Assembly (NCBI GenBank): GCA_037969035.1
Contig: JBBKWU010000012.1
Span: 124,001 to 188,000 of the forward strand
Reading direction: 5' to 3'
Length of the DNA: 64,000 nt
Source of the DNA: JBBKWU01 sp037969035
GTDB lineage: Bacteria; Pseudomonadota; Alphaproteobacteria; Micavibrionales; Micavibrionaceae
Position 1 is the stretch's first letter. Each line of letters begins with the position of its first letter. Below the pieces are notes generated by a model. That model searched no databases. It was given only the letters and a program-made list of their open reading frames with translations, and had not been told where the DNA came from. The translations under genes and the position numbers were made by a program. Of the stretch, positions 8,017 through 17,407 are shown in pieces.

Positions 8017-8427
8017 TTAGTTTATTTTAAGTACTTTAACTGGAGCCTTCAAATCAGGTGCGTCATCGCGAGAGGGGCATATGGCACTCGCCGCCGTGTC
8101 CACGTAATAGAGGCCGCTCTGTAATGCGATTCCTTTTTCTATTTTGGATTTTTGTAGTTTGTGTAAACCAACTTCTGCGCTGTAATGGCGATTACGTGGA
8201 ATGGGATCGCCAGCTTTTATCTGGCATAAATGTTCGCGGGCTGTTTCTTTGATGTCCCTGATGTCATTTTCATCCAGTAATCGGACTCCTGTTTCCGGAT
8301 CGTTCCACTCCAGAAGTAAGCGTCCATCCTTATTTTCGATGATCGCTCCACAATAAAACGTAACCGCATCCAAATCTTTTGAGATGTCTGCAAATTCAGG
8401 GGTTGGTTTTTTTAATTTTATTGCCAT
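8017..8427 (-). CDS. hypothetical protein, antisense inside the nuo cluster
   Basis: An unrecognised soluble protein of 136 residues, read against the nuo genes. It begins with a basic, Pro-containing stretch (MAIKLKKPTPEF) and holds motifs such as FYCGAIIENKDGRLLLEW and PRNRHYSAEVGLHKLQKSKI. No signal peptide or membrane helix. Its stop is 8 bases from the stop of nuoD, and 83 bases separate its start from nuoE. No overlapping plus-strand frame looks like a gene, which supports this call, but the function is unknown. Confidence 0.65.
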   Translation of the reverse strand: MAIKLKKPTPEFADISKDLDAVTFYCGAIIENKDGRLLLEWNDPETGVRLLDENDIRDIKETAREHLCQIKAGDPIPRNRHYSAEVGLHKLQKSKIEKGIALQSGLYYVDTAASAICPSRDDAPDLKAPVKVLKIN

Positions 8428-8510
8428 ACTCGTCTATATTCCTGTTTGTTCGTGGACATTAGCAAACAAATCGATTAAAAAGCAAATAATTGTAATACTC
8501 AGGACAGACC

Positions 8511-9164
8511 ATGAAAAAACCTTTTGACCAAAATGCTGATTACCAACCCGCCGAGTTTAAATTTAAGAGTAAGGCCGCCGTTGATGAAATTATAGGTCGT
8601 TATCCGCAAGGGTTTCAACGCAGCGCGATTATGCCGCTTCTTGATATGGCGCAGCGTCAAGTTGCCGCCGAAGGCGCAAAGGCCAAAAAGCCTTATGGCG
8701 GCTGGATCCCCTGCAAAGCCATGGACGAAATTGCCGCGATTGTTGGTCAACCGCCGATCAAGGTTTATGAGGTTGCCACGTTTTATTCGATGTATAACCT
8801 CGCGCCTGTTGGTCAGTATTTGGTACAGATGTGCACGACAACGCCTTGTTGGCTTTGCGGTTCGGCCAATATTCTAACGGCTGCGGAACAACATTTAAAA
8901 ATTGGCATGGGTGAAACCACAAAAGATGGTTTGTTCACGCTTGTTGAAGTGGAATGCCTTGGCGCTTGCGTGAATGCCCCGATGGTGCAAATTAACGATG
9001 ATTATTATGAGGATTTAACTCCTGAGAATATAGTGCAGATTCTAAAAGATCTTGCGGCAGGCAAAGAAGTATCCATTGGCTCGCAAACAGGCCGTAAAGG
9101 TTCAATGGCGCATTCTGGCCCGACATCACTTGAAAAAGACGCGAAGAAAGCGGGGATTGTTTAA
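8511..9164 (+). CDS. nuoE: NADH-quinone oxidoreductase subunit E
   Basis: The 24-kDa subunit, a thioredoxin-like fold with [2Fe-2S] cluster N1a. Ligands C108 and C113 ([11 protein letters not shown]) and C149 and C153 (CLGACVNAP) keep the C-x4-C ... C-x3-C pattern. At 217 residues it is longer than the core domain through a C-terminal tail (residues ~180-217, Lys-rich), as in other alphaproteobacteria. It shares the A of TAATG with nuoF. Confidence 0.96.
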   Translation: MKKPFDQNADYQPAEFKFKSKAAVDEIIGRYPQGFQRSAIMPLLDMAQRQVAAEGAKAKKPYGGWIPCKAMDEIAAIVGQPPIKVYEVATFYSMYNLAPVGQYLVQMCTTTPCWLCGSANILTAAEQHLKIGMGETTKDGLFTLVEVECLGACVNAPMVQINDDYYEDLTPENIVQILKDLAAGKEVSIGSQTGRKGSMAHSGPTSLEKDAKKAGIV

Positions 9165-10447
9165 TGTTAGACGATAAAGACCGCATATTTACAAACCTGT
9201 ACGGGTTCGAGCCGTTTAACCTTGAATACGCGAAAAAACGCGGCTCATGGAATGACACGGCAAAGATTATCAAAAAAGGCAAAGACTGGATCATCGACGA
9301 GATGAAAAAATCGGGCTTGCGCGGTCGTGGTGGTGCTGGTTTTCCAACAGGTCTTAAATGGTCATTCATGCCTGACCCTGCAAAAACAGGGAAGCCGCAT
9401 TATTTGGTCATCAATGCCGATGAATCAGAACCCGGCACATGCAAAGACCGCGATATCATGCGTAATGACCCGCACCGCTTGCTAGAAGGTGCGGTAATCG
9501 CAGGATTCGCGATGGGCGCTCATGCGGCGTATATCTATATTCGTGGTGAGTTCTACAGTGAGAGCTCCGCACTTGTGAAGGCGATTAATGAAGCCTATGA
9601 CGCTGGATTGCTCGGCAAAAATGCAGCCAAATCTGGTTGGGATTTTGATATTATTTTGCATCGTGGGGCAGGGGCTTATATTTGTGGCGAAGAAACGGCG
9701 CTGTTGAATAGCCTTGAAGGTCTTAAGGGTGAACCACGCAACAAACCACCATTTCCGGCGATGGCGGGGCTTTATGCGTGTCCAACCACGGTAAACAATG
9801 TGGAAACGATTGCTGTTGTACCTGAAATTCTTTCGCGTGGCGGTGATTGGTTTGCTGGTCTTGGTAAGGACGAGAAAAACACGGGTACTAAACTGTTCTG
9901 TATTTCGGGTCATGTGAATCAACCATGCAATGTCGAAGAAGAAATGGGCATCCCGCTGAAAGAGCTTATCGAAAAGCATGCGGGCGGTGTTCGCGGTGGT
10001 TGGGATAATCTTAAGGCAATCATTCCGGGCGGGTCATCAACACCGCTTTTGCCGCGTGATATTTGCGATACGGTTTTGATGGATTTTGACAGCTTGCGCG
10101 AAGTGCAAAGCGGCCTTGGGACTGCGGGCGTGATTGTCATGGATCAATCAACAGATGTCATTTACGCGATTGCGCGTTTGTCGCATTTTTATATGCATGA
10201 AAGCTGTGGCCAATGTACGCCATGCCGCGAAGGCACAGGCTGGATGTGGCGCGTGATGCAACGCATGGTAACGGGTAATGCAACAATAGAAGAAATTGAT
10301 ATGCTGTTGGATGTCTCCAAAGAAATAGAAGGTCATACAATTTGCGCACACGGCGATGCGTCTGCATGGCCGATCCAAGGTTTAATGCGCCATTTCCGCC
10401 CCGAAGTTGAAGCGCGTATTTTAGCGTATAGAAAGGCAGCAGCATAA
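9164..10447 (+). CDS. nuoF: NADH-quinone oxidoreductase subunit F
   Basis: The 51-kDa subunit that oxidises NADH with FMN and passes electrons to the [4Fe-4S] cluster N3. Seen are the nucleotide loop [16 protein letters not shown] (about residues 50-65), the FMN region [14 protein letters not shown] and the cluster motif [12 protein letters not shown] with the fourth Cys in HTICAHGDA. 427 residues, full length. The stop overlaps the ATG of the next small gene (TAATG). Confidence 0.97.
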   Translation: MLDDKDRIFTNLYGFEPFNLEYAKKRGSWNDTAKIIKKGKDWIIDEMKKSGLRGRGGAGFPTGLKWSFMPDPAKTGKPHYLVINADESEPGTCKDRDIMRNDPHRLLEGAVIAGFAMGAHAAYIYIRGEFYSESSALVKAINEAYDAGLLGKNAAKSGWDFDIILHRGAGAYICGEETALLNSLEGLKGEPRNKPPFPAMAGLYACPTTVNNVETIAVVPEILSRGGDWFAGLGKDEKNTGTKLFCISGHVNQPCNVEEEMGIPLKELIEKHAGGVRGGWDNLKAIIPGGSSTPLLPRDICDTVLMDFDSLREVQSGLGTAGVIVMDQSTDVIYAIARLSHFYMHESCGQCTPCREGTGWMWRVMQRMVTGNATIEEIDMLLDVSKEIEGHTICAHGDASAWPIQGLMRHFRPEVEARILAYRKAAA

Positions 10448-10638
10448 TGAGCAATAATGAAAACATGCAACAACGCCGAAAAGATTTTTATTGTGTTTCT
10501 CGCAAGCCGTTCGCGGACGAAGCTTTAAAGAAAACCTTTAATTCACCAAGTGGCACACGTGTAACTGTGATAAATCGCGCTACTTATGGGCGTGCTTTAG
10601 AGGCTGCTACTAAAAAATTGAGAGGGCTAGGATATTGA
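10447..10638 (+). CDS. hypothetical protein, 63 aa, inside nuo cluster
   Basis: An unrecognised small basic protein with no membrane helix. It starts on the A of the nuoF stop and its own stop overlaps the next start in TTGA (10635-10638), so it is tightly packed in the operon and likely translated by coupling. The C-terminal half (GTRVTVINRATYGRALEAAT) looks like a short alpha/beta unit. It and the next protein both begin MSNN, from the shared bases AGCAATAAT. Confidence 0.6.
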   Translation: MSNNENMQQRRKDFYCVSRKPFADEALKKTFNSPSGTRVTVINRATYGRALEAATKKLRGLGY

Positions 10639-11339
10639 GCAATAATTCTCATATTTCCATGCGGTTACAACATATTTATGCACCCTTGGTTGGTGCCGAA
10701 GGTGCACCGCGTCTGACATCTAACACCACTCACGATTTTGGTGGCGAGTGCTACGAGGACACAGCTACATATATTTTGAGCAACAACGGTAAGTTACAAA
10801 AGCATATCCCGCATGTTGTAACGCCGCTTAAATCAGGTGATTTGGTAAAAGTTTTTAAGAGTGTGACTAAAGGCGAGATAGCTTGGCACGGCACGGTTGA
10901 TCTCGATTTTACAAAAAACACGTCATACGGCGATCAAAAAGGTACAAGTACGGTGCTTTGGGATGCCATGTTTACGGATGAAATGCCTGCGCGCTTAACC
11001 AAAGATGGGCAGCAAATATTTGGGATCGTCGCAAACCATACGGAGCAGGGCGACATTGCGTTTAGAGCGTTGTACCCTTTTGGTAAGGGCAGCACTATTT
11101 ATAATATTGAAGATGGGGATGAACTTATTGTTTACTCCAAAGTCCTTGACGGAGATGTTGAATGGCAAGGGAGCATGACGTTTACACCTGATCGTGGCGC
11201 GGCGGGGATACAAGACGTAAATTATACGCCGTGGTCAACGACCAAATTGCTGCGGACGCCACAACACATGCCCGCGACCAAATGGATGGAATTTTCATAC
11301 GAACAAAGACCGGTTCTCATTACGCCGGCAAAGATATAA
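10635..11339 (+). CDS. hypothetical protein with internal duplication, inside nuo cluster
   Basis: A 234-residue soluble protein not recognised. The start is TTG at 10635, overlapping the preceding stop. Two halves resemble each other: SGDLVKVFKSVTKGEIAWHG (about residues 67-86) and DGDELIVYSKVLDGDVEWQG (about 161-180), each rich in beta-forming residues. A tandem of two beta-sandwich or SH3-like units is a guess. It lies 17 bases before nuoG and is co-oriented with it. Confidence 0.65.
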   Translation: MSNNSHISMRLQHIYAPLVGAEGAPRLTSNTTHDFGGECYEDTATYILSNNGKLQKHIPHVVTPLKSGDLVKVFKSVTKGEIAWHGTVDLDFTKNTSYGDQKGTSTVLWDAMFTDEMPARLTKDGQQIFGIVANHTEQGDIAFRALYPFGKGSTIYNIEDGDELIVYSKVLDGDVEWQGSMTFTPDRGAAGIQDVNYTPWSTTKLLRTPQHMPATKWMEFSYEQRPVLITPAKI

Positions 11340-11356
11340 GGGTATAGGAATAAAAC

Positions 11357-13411
11357 ATGCCAAAACTTACGATTGATGGAATAGAAATAGAAGTTGAACA
11401 AGGAACGTCTATTATTCAGGCTGCTGAGCAGTTGGGTATAGAAATTCCGCGTTTTTGCTACCATGATAAGCTTTCTGTTCCTGCCAACTGCCGTATGTGT
11501 CTGGTTGAGGTTTCTCCAGGCCCTCCAAAGCCGCAAGCATCTTGTGCGCTCGCATGTTCCGAAGGTATGGACGTTAAAACAAATTCCGACATGATTAAAA
11601 AAGCGCGCAAGGGCGTGATGGAAATGCTGCTGATTAATCACCCGCTTGATTGCCCTATTTGCGACCAAGGCGGTGAGTGCGATTTGCAGGATCAAGCTAT
11701 GGCGTATGGTTTTGACCGTTCGCGCTATCACGAGAGCAAACGTGCGAAGACGGATCCAGATATTGGACCGTTGATTAACACAGTTATGACACGCTGTATT
11801 CAATGTACGCGTTGTGTACGCTTCGGTGATGAAATTGCGGGTAAATCCGATCTGGGCTTTTTACACCGTGGTGAAAATGCAGAAATCACAACCTTTATCG
11901 AAAAAGGTGTTGAGACAGAGCTTTCGGGCAATATGATTGATATTTGCCCCGTTGGCGCACTCACCTCCAAGCCATATGAATTCAAGGCACGTCCTTGGGA
12001 GCTTACAAAAACAGAAACAATTGATGTTCATGATGCTGTTGGTTCTAACATCCGTGTTGATTCTCGTGGTGGCGAAGTAATGCGCGTCTTGCCACGCTTG
12101 AACGAAGACATAAATGAAGAATGGATCAGCGATAAAACACGCTTTGCCTGTGATGGCCTTAAAAAACGCCGTCTGGATAAACCATTTGTGCGCGATGCGG
12201 AAACAAAAAAACTTCGTGAAGCAAGCTGGGAAGAAGCGTTTAGTGTCGTTGCCGAGAAACTTAAGGACGTCAAAAAAGATAAACTGGCGGGACTTGTTGG
12301 TGATTTATGCGACGTAGAATCTATGGTCGCCTTTAAAGACTTCATGAAATCCATCGGAACGAACAATCTTGAATGCCGCATTGACGGCGCATTTTATGAT
12401 GTGAGCGAGCGCGCAGGTTATTTGTTTAATTCGACAATCGCAGGCATTGACGAAGCAGATGCTATTTTGCTCGTCGGTACAAACCCGCGCTTTGAGGCGA
12501 CAATGATTAATGCTCGTATTCGTAAAGCGTGGGTAAACTCCAACGTCCCTGTTGGTGTGATTGGCGAAGAAACTGATTTGACATACCCGTATGAGCACCT
12601 CGGCAAAACAACAGAAAGTCTTGAAAAGCTTATCAAGTCAAAAGCGGGATTTGCCAAAATTCTGAGCGAAGCCAAACGTCCAATGATTATTGTTGGGACA
12701 GGCGCGTTCTGCCGTACGGATGGTGAAGCTGTGCAGGGGCTTGCTCGCGAATGTGCTGAAAAATTTGAGATGGTTACAAAAGACTGGAACGGTTTTAACG
12801 TTCTTCATCATGCGGCGTCTCGTGTTGGTGCACTTGATATTGGTTTCATCAGCAAAGATGGCTTTGATCTTTCGAAGATGGAAGTCGTTTATTTGCTGGG
12901 GGCGGATAACTTGCCGATGGTCAATATTGGTAAAAAAGCATTCGTTATTTATCAAGGTCATCATGGTGACCTTGGCGCGCATCGTGCGGATGTTATTTTA
13001 CCGAGCGCAGCTTATACCGAGAAAAACGGCACATATTTAAACACTGAAGGTCGCGTACAACGTGCAAGACGCGCCGTATTCCCATTGGGTGAGGCGCGTG
13101 AAGATTGGAAGATATTCCGTGCATTGTCCGAGCTGTTTAATGAAAAGCTGCCTTACAACACCGAAGCGCAACTTGTGGAGCGCATTGCAAAAGAATGGCC
13201 GCACATGGCGCAAACAGGCGCGATTTTATCCGCTAAATGGAAAACATTCGGCAAAAAAGGTAAGAGCAACGATAAAACGCTTAAATATGCGCTGACGCTG
13301 GATTTATATTATGTGAGTAATTCGATCGCACGTGCCTCGCAAACGATGGCGAAGTGTGTAAAATCATTTGTTGAAAAAGACGATTCACGCTCAGGCAAAA
13401 AAGCGGCCTAA
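11357..13411 (+). CDS. nuoG: NADH-quinone oxidoreductase subunit G
   Basis: The 75-kDa subunit with three clusters. N1b [2Fe-2S] is held by C34, C45, C48 and C63; N5 [4Fe-4S] by H95, C99, C102 and C108 (HPLDCPICDQGGEC); N4 [4Fe-4S] by C147, C150, C153 and C197 (RCIQCTRCVRF, CPVGAL). The extra N7 ligands of enterobacteria are not apparent. A molybdopterin-oxidoreductase-like domain fills residues ~215-600 but has no cofactor role in this family. 684 residues. Confidence 0.97.
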   Translation: MPKLTIDGIEIEVEQGTSIIQAAEQLGIEIPRFCYHDKLSVPANCRMCLVEVSPGPPKPQASCALACSEGMDVKTNSDMIKKARKGVMEMLLINHPLDCPICDQGGECDLQDQAMAYGFDRSRYHESKRAKTDPDIGPLINTVMTRCIQCTRCVRFGDEIAGKSDLGFLHRGENAEITTFIEKGVETELSGNMIDICPVGALTSKPYEFKARPWELTKTETIDVHDAVGSNIRVDSRGGEVMRVLPRLNEDINEEWISDKTRFACDGLKKRRLDKPFVRDAETKKLREASWEEAFSVVAEKLKDVKKDKLAGLVGDLCDVESMVAFKDFMKSIGTNNLECRIDGAFYDVSERAGYLFNSTIAGIDEADAILLVGTNPRFEATMINARIRKAWVNSNVPVGVIGEETDLTYPYEHLGKTTESLEKLIKSKAGFAKILSEAKRPMIIVGTGAFCRTDGEAVQGLARECAEKFEMVTKDWNGFNVLHHAASRVGALDIGFISKDGFDLSKMEVVYLLGADNLPMVNIGKKAFVIYQGHHGDLGAHRADVILPSAAYTEKNGTYLNTEGRVQRARRAVFPLGEAREDWKIFRALSELFNEKLPYNTEAQLVERIAKEWPHMAQTGAILSAKWKTFGKKGKSNDKTLKYALTLDLYYVSNSIARASQTMAKCVKSFVEKDDSRSGKKAA

Positions 13412-13438
13412 ATTTAAGTAAGAAGAAGGAATATTAAA

Positions 13439-13846
13439 ATGACAGTCGATACGCTAAATGCGGTTAAAAAATTTCACGAAACATACGGTTTGCCTGTAAA
13501 GGACGAGCCGCATATTACGGATGAAAAAACAAATCTGCTGCGTATTAATCTGTTGCAAGAAGAGTTGGATGAATTGTCCGAGGCTCTTGCCAATAATGAC
13601 ATTGTCGAAGTTTTGGATGCCTTAACCGACCTGCAATATGTTTTGGATGGCGCTTATCTGTCGTTTGGTTTGCATGGTTTGAAAGAGGCCGCCTTTAATG
13701 AAGTGCAGCGATCTAACATGAGTAAGCTTGGCGAAGATGGAAATCCGATTGTCCGTGAAAGTGACGGCAAGATTATGAAGGGTCCTAACTATAGTGCGCC
13801 AGACATTGCTCAATTTTTAAAGAATCACATGAAAGACGCTGCGTAA
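13439..13846 (+). CDS. MazG-like nucleotide pyrophosphohydrolase family protein
   Basis: A 135-residue all-helical protein with the pattern of the MazG/PRA-PH superfamily: EELDELSEAL (about residues 41-50) and, after a short turn, DIVEVLDALTDLQYVLDGAY, giving the acidic E-x-x-E ... E-x-x-D set that binds Mg. Members cleave NTPs or phosphoribosyl nucleotides to the monophosphate and PPi; the substrate here is unknown. It lies between nuoG and nuoH and its TAA abuts the ATG of nuoH. The superfamily is probable from motif spacing; a specific role is not shown. Confidence 0.75.
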   Translation: MTVDTLNAVKKFHETYGLPVKDEPHITDEKTNLLRINLLQEELDELSEALANNDIVEVLDALTDLQYVLDGAYLSFGLHGLKEAAFNEVQRSNMSKLGEDGNPIVRESDGKIMKGPNYSAPDIAQFLKNHMKDAA

Positions 13847-14854
13847 ATGTCTGATATAATGAACATATATGGTTGGCCATTGGTTTGGATGCTGGTTCAT
13901 ATCGGTATCATTATTGGTGTTGTGATGGTGGCTGTTGCTTATTATACCTACGCCGAACGTAAGGTTTTGGGCGCGATGCAACGCCGCCAAGGGCCGATGT
14001 TGGTGGGGCCGTTTGGTTTGTTGCAACCGATTGCGGATGGCTTGAAGCTGTTTTCCAAGGAAACCATTATTCCGTCCCAAGCTAACCGCCCTGTGTTCTT
14101 ACTGGCGCCGATGTTGACCTTTACCCTCGCGCTTGTGGCGTGGGCGGTTATTCCCGTTGATGCGCAGATGGTTTTAGCCGATATCAATGTCGGAATTCTC
14201 TATCTGTTCGCGATTTCGTCGATGGGTGTCTATGGCATTATCATGGCGGGCTGGGCATCGAACTCTAAATACGCGTTTTTGGGTGCTATGCGCTCTGCGT
14301 CACAAATGGTGTCATATGAAGTTTCTATGGGGCTTATTATCGTGTGTGTACTGGTTTGTGTTGGATCATTGAACCTAACTGACATTGTGATGGTGCCGCG
14401 TCCTGTATGGGTTCAGGTTTTGTTGTTCCCGATGTTTATTGTGTTTTTGGTGTCTATTTTAGCCGAAACAAACCGTGCGCCGTTTGACTTGCCCGAGGGT
14501 GAATCGGAAATCACGGGCGGCTTTATGGTGGAATACTCAGCCATGGCGTTCGCGCTGTTCTTCCTTGGTGAATACGCCAATATGATTTTGATGAGCGCGA
14601 TGACCGTGATTTTATTCCTTGGTGGTTGGTTGCCGCCATTTGGGATTGAATCTCTCGCGTTTGTTCCGGGTGTGGTTTGGTTTATGCTGAAAACCGCGCT
14701 CATCATGTTTGTATTTTTGTGGAGCCGCGCAACATTTCCGCGTTACCGCTATGACCAGCTCATGCGCTTAGGCTGGAAGATATTCCTTCCGTTTACGTTG
14801 CTGTGGGTTGTTGTAATGTCAGGCTCACTCATAGCTTTTGATGCGTTACCATAG
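13847..14854 (+). CDS. nuoH: NADH-quinone oxidoreductase subunit H
   Basis: Membrane subunit next to the quinone cavity, with eight or more helices in 335 residues. Conserved loops are [16 protein letters not shown] (about residues 31-46), [14 protein letters not shown] and the acidic quinone loop [18 protein letters not shown]. It begins right after the stop of the MazG-like gene (TAAATG). Confidence 0.97.
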   Translation: MSDIMNIYGWPLVWMLVHIGIIIGVVMVAVAYYTYAERKVLGAMQRRQGPMLVGPFGLLQPIADGLKLFSKETIIPSQANRPVFLLAPMLTFTLALVAWAVIPVDAQMVLADINVGILYLFAISSMGVYGIIMAGWASNSKYAFLGAMRSASQMVSYEVSMGLIIVCVLVCVGSLNLTDIVMVPRPVWVQVLLFPMFIVFLVSILAETNRAPFDLPEGESEITGGFMVEYSAMAFALFFLGEYANMILMSAMTVILFLGGWLPPFGIESLAFVPGVVWFMLKTALIMFVFLWSRATFPRYRYDQLMRLGWKIFLPFTLLWVVVMSGSLIAFDALP

Positions 14855-15087
14855 TGGATGAAAAAATTGAAATACTGCGTGAAATACGCGATAGACAGAA
14901 AGAAGCTCTAGAGCTTCAAAAGGAACAATACGAGTTTGTAAAAGCGCAATATGGCCGCGCGGAAGCAATACAGGACAAAGCCGAAGGGTTACAAGATAGA
15001 GCAACCAAAGCGATGAAAATCATTATGCCTTTGATTTTCTTCTGTTTGATTTTAATTGTCGTCATTATAGGACTACAGTTTTTTTAG
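14854..15087 (+). CDS. small coiled-coil, tail-anchored hypothetical protein in nuo cluster
   Basis: A 77-residue protein with a GTG start overlapping the last G of the nuoH stop (TAGTGG). Residues 1-50 are highly charged and helical (EILREIRDRQKEALELQKEQ), a likely coiled coil; residues ~54-75 are a single hydrophobic helix (IIMPLIFFCLILIVVIIG) at the C-terminus. This layout predicts a cytoplasmic rod anchored in the inner membrane. No family recognised. Position next to nuoH makes a role near complex I possible but unproven. Confidence 0.7.
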   Translation: MDEKIEILREIRDRQKEALELQKEQYEFVKAQYGRAEAIQDKAEGLQDRATKAMKIIMPLIFFCLILIVVIIGLQFF

Positions 15088-15100
15088 AAGGACGTTTAAA

Positions 15101-15583
15101 ATGAAACCAATGAATGATTTAATAGAGCTCAGCGACCATTTCCGCCGCTCTGTACAATTTGAAAACCATAATTCTGTGGCAAGCCTTGTCGCACAGGCGC
15201 ATAAATTTGCATGCGAAATGACATGGATTGATCTTAACTATCCGATGAATAATGAAATCAACCGCACAACAGCTAAACATCAAACCGATATTCTCACTAC
15301 AATGATTAAATCCGCGCAAGACGCAGGAATCAAAAGCCTTGTATTACCTCTCCACAAAAACAGCCCGTTTGCTAAGTTTGTACAATCCCAAGTGTTGGAT
15401 AAGAATGAGTTTGGAATAGATGTGAGCTTCCATACATCGGAATACAAAAAAGATTTAGCGTCTGTGGGTGCTATCAATACATCTGTTAAAACAGCTTTAG
15501 ATGAAGGCGTGCGCGGTGTGTGTGCCATCAACAGTAACCTAAAATACAAGTGGGACAGCGATATGCGTCCTGTTCCTGCGTGA
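15101..15583 (+). CDS. hypothetical protein, 160 aa, inside nuo cluster
   Basis: An unrecognised soluble protein. It has alternating helical and strand-like stretches ([44 protein letters not shown]), suggesting an alpha/beta fold. GAAGGACG lies 9 bases before the ATG at 15101. It fits between the tail-anchored small protein and nuoI, 13 and 25 bases from them, in the operon direction. Confidence 0.65.
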   Translation: MKPMNDLIELSDHFRRSVQFENHNSVASLVAQAHKFACEMTWIDLNYPMNNEINRTTAKHQTDILTTMIKSAQDAGIKSLVLPLHKNSPFAKFVQSQVLDKNEFGIDVSFHTSEYKKDLASVGAINTSVKTALDEGVRGVCAINSNLKYKWDSDMRPVPA

Positions 15584-15608
15584 TTTTAAAAAGAGTAGAG
15601 CGTTAAGT

Positions 15609-16091
15609 ATGAAAAACATTATGAATGCATTTTTGCTGAAAGAAATCGCCAAAGGCATGCTTTTGACGCTGAAATATATGTTCTTTGTGCCGAAGGTTAC
15701 GATTAACTACCCGAATGAAAAAGGGCCTATCAGTCCGCGCTTTCGTGGTGAGCACGCATTGCGCCGCTACCCGAATGGCGAGGAACGTTGCATTGCCTGT
15801 AAATTGTGTGAAGCCATTTGCCCAGCACAAGCGATTACGATTGAGGCTGAGCCACGTTCTGATGGTTCACGCCGCACAACGCGTTACGATATCGATATGA
15901 CCAAATGTATTTATTGTGGTCTGTGTGCCGAGGCGTGCCCTGTGGATGCCATTGTTGAAGGGCCAAATTTCGAATTTGCGACGGAAACACGCGAGGAACT
16001 TTACTACAACAAAGCAAAATTGCTTGAAAACGGCGATCGTTGGGAGGCACAAATTGCGTCAAACCTCACAGCAGACGCGCCGTATAGATAA
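15609..16091 (+). CDS. nuoI: NADH-quinone oxidoreductase subunit I
   Basis: Ferredoxin-like subunit with two [4Fe-4S] clusters, N6a and N6b. The ligands are C61, C64, C67, C71 ([12 protein letters not shown]) and C100, C103, C106, C110 ([12 protein letters not shown]). An N-terminal amphipathic helix ([10 protein letters not shown]) fits the membrane junction. 160 residues, standard. A 94-base gap with no visible gene separates it from nuoJ. Confidence 0.97.
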   Translation: MKNIMNAFLLKEIAKGMLLTLKYMFFVPKVTINYPNEKGPISPRFRGEHALRRYPNGEERCIACKLCEAICPAQAITIEAEPRSDGSRRTTRYDIDMTKCIYCGLCAEACPVDAIVEGPNFEFATETREELYYNKAKLLENGDRWEAQIASNLTADAPYR

Positions 16092-16185
16092 AGCGGTGGG
16101 ATATTAAGATTGGGTGCTTGCGATGCAGGTAATATCATATTAAAAAGAAGGCGTTAAAGCGTATTCAATAGAGAATTATTTATTC

Positions 16186-16791
16186 ATGTTAACAACTCTG
16201 GCATTTTATCTTTTCGCAACAGTTCTAGTAGTAAGCGCCATCATGGTGATTACGGCGCGTAATCCTGTGCATTCTGTGCTGTTTCTTATTCTCGCGTTCT
16301 TTAATGCTGCAGGCTTGTTTGTGCTGCTTGGTGCTGAGTTCTTGGCATTCATCTTGGTGATTGTTTATGTCGGCGCGGTAGCGGTGTTGTTTATGTTCGT
16401 TGTTATGATGCTCGATATCGATTTTGCCAATCTGCGCAAGGGTGCGATGAAGTACGCCCCGATGGGGCTTTTCATTGGTGCTGTACTACTTGCTGAGCTG
16501 GTGGTTATCTTTGGTGCATGGCAGTTTGCACCTAATTATGCGGTTAATCTGGCCAGCCCTGTGACAGAAGGAATAGGAAATACCGAAGCTTTGGGAGCTA
16601 TTCTTTACACAGACTACATCTATGCATTCCAGCTTTCTGGCCTTGTGCTGTTGGTGGCGATGATTGGTGCGATTGTTCTAACGCACCGCACACGCCCCGG
16701 TGTAAGAAAACAAAAAGTCGCGGATCAATATGCTGTGCAGCCTGAGGATGCGATGGAAGTCGTTAAAGTCACACCAAGAACGGGAGCATAA
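16186..16791 (+). CDS. nuoJ: NADH-quinone oxidoreductase subunit J
   Basis: Membrane subunit with five helices; the third carries the pi-bulge region [22 protein letters not shown] in which NuoJ flexes during coupling. 201 residues. A soluble C-terminal tail of ~35 residues is polar. nuoK follows 2 bases after the stop. Confidence 0.96.
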   Translation: MLTTLAFYLFATVLVVSAIMVITARNPVHSVLFLILAFFNAAGLFVLLGAEFLAFILVIVYVGAVAVLFMFVVMMLDIDFANLRKGAMKYAPMGLFIGAVLLAELVVIFGAWQFAPNYAVNLASPVTEGIGNTEALGAILYTDYIYAFQLSGLVLLVAMIGAIVLTHRTRPGVRKQKVADQYAVQPEDAMEVVKVTPRTGA

Positions 16792-16793
16792 CG

Positions 16794-17111
16794 ATGAGCG
16801 GTTTTGAAATAGGCCTCGCGCATTACCTGACGCTTGCTGGAATTTTGTTTACGCTCGGCGTGTTTGGGATTTTCCTGAACCGTAAGAACGTGATTGTTAT
16901 TTTAATGTCGATTGAGCTTATGCTCTTGGCAGTCAACATTAACTTCATCGCCTTTTCATCCTTTATGGGGGATTTGTCGGGGCAGGTGTTTTCGATGTTC
17001 ATTTTGACTGTTGCGGCGGCAGAGGCGGCTATTGGCCTCGCTATCTTGGTCGTATTCTTCCGTAATAAAGGATCGATTGCGGTAGAAGACATTTCGAGTA
17101 TGAAGGGTTAA
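16794..17111 (+). CDS. nuoK: NADH-quinone oxidoreductase subunit K
   Basis: Small antiporter-like membrane subunit with three helices. The two conserved membrane Glu are in [14 protein letters not shown] (about residue 41) and [11 protein letters not shown] (about residue 77). 105 residues, standard length. The stop TAA overlaps the ATG of the next small gene. Confidence 0.97.
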   Translation: MSGFEIGLAHYLTLAGILFTLGVFGIFLNRKNVIVILMSIELMLLAVNINFIAFSSFMGDLSGQVFSMFILTVAAAEAAIGLAILVVFFRNKGSIAVEDISSMKG

Positions 17112-17404
17112 TGGTTATGAGTGCGAGTACAAATGTATTAAGTGCCGAAGCGTACCATTTTGCAGAGATCGCCGCGCGCGAGCTCGAAGATATGATTACG
17201 GATGATTTTTTTGAAGGTGACATCACGGTTGAACCGTGTGGCTCAGACGATGGGACGTCGTATATCGTTATAATGACAAGCTCTCAGACGGCTCACGACT
17301 TAACCAAGCGCTTTTCTGATTCTGTCCGTATTACCGAAGGATCAAATACGCGGGATGTCGAATTAATCATCAGACCATTTAAACCGAGAGAGGCAATGAT
17401 TTAG
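17111..17404 (+). CDS. hypothetical protein, 97 aa, between nuoK and nuoL
   Basis: An unrecognised acidic soluble protein. ATG 17111 overlaps the nuoK stop; ATG 17117 is the better start because AAGGG (17103-17107) is then 9 bases away, giving 95 residues (MSASTNVLS). The pattern helix (AYHFAEIAARELEDMITDDF) then beta (ITVEPC, YIVIMT) then helix (TAHDLTKRFSDSV) then beta (DVELIIRPF) suggests a small alpha/beta domain. It ends 3 bases before nuoL. Confidence 0.65.
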   Translation: MVMSASTNVLSAEAYHFAEIAARELEDMITDDFFEGDITVEPCGSDDGTSYIVIMTSSQTAHDLTKRFSDSVRITEGSNTRDVELIIRPFKPREAMI

Positions 17405-17407
17405 ATC

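Noticed and set aside
10158..10466. 102-aa minus-strand frame inside nuoF
   Set aside because: A shadow of the nuoF coding sequence without its own signals.
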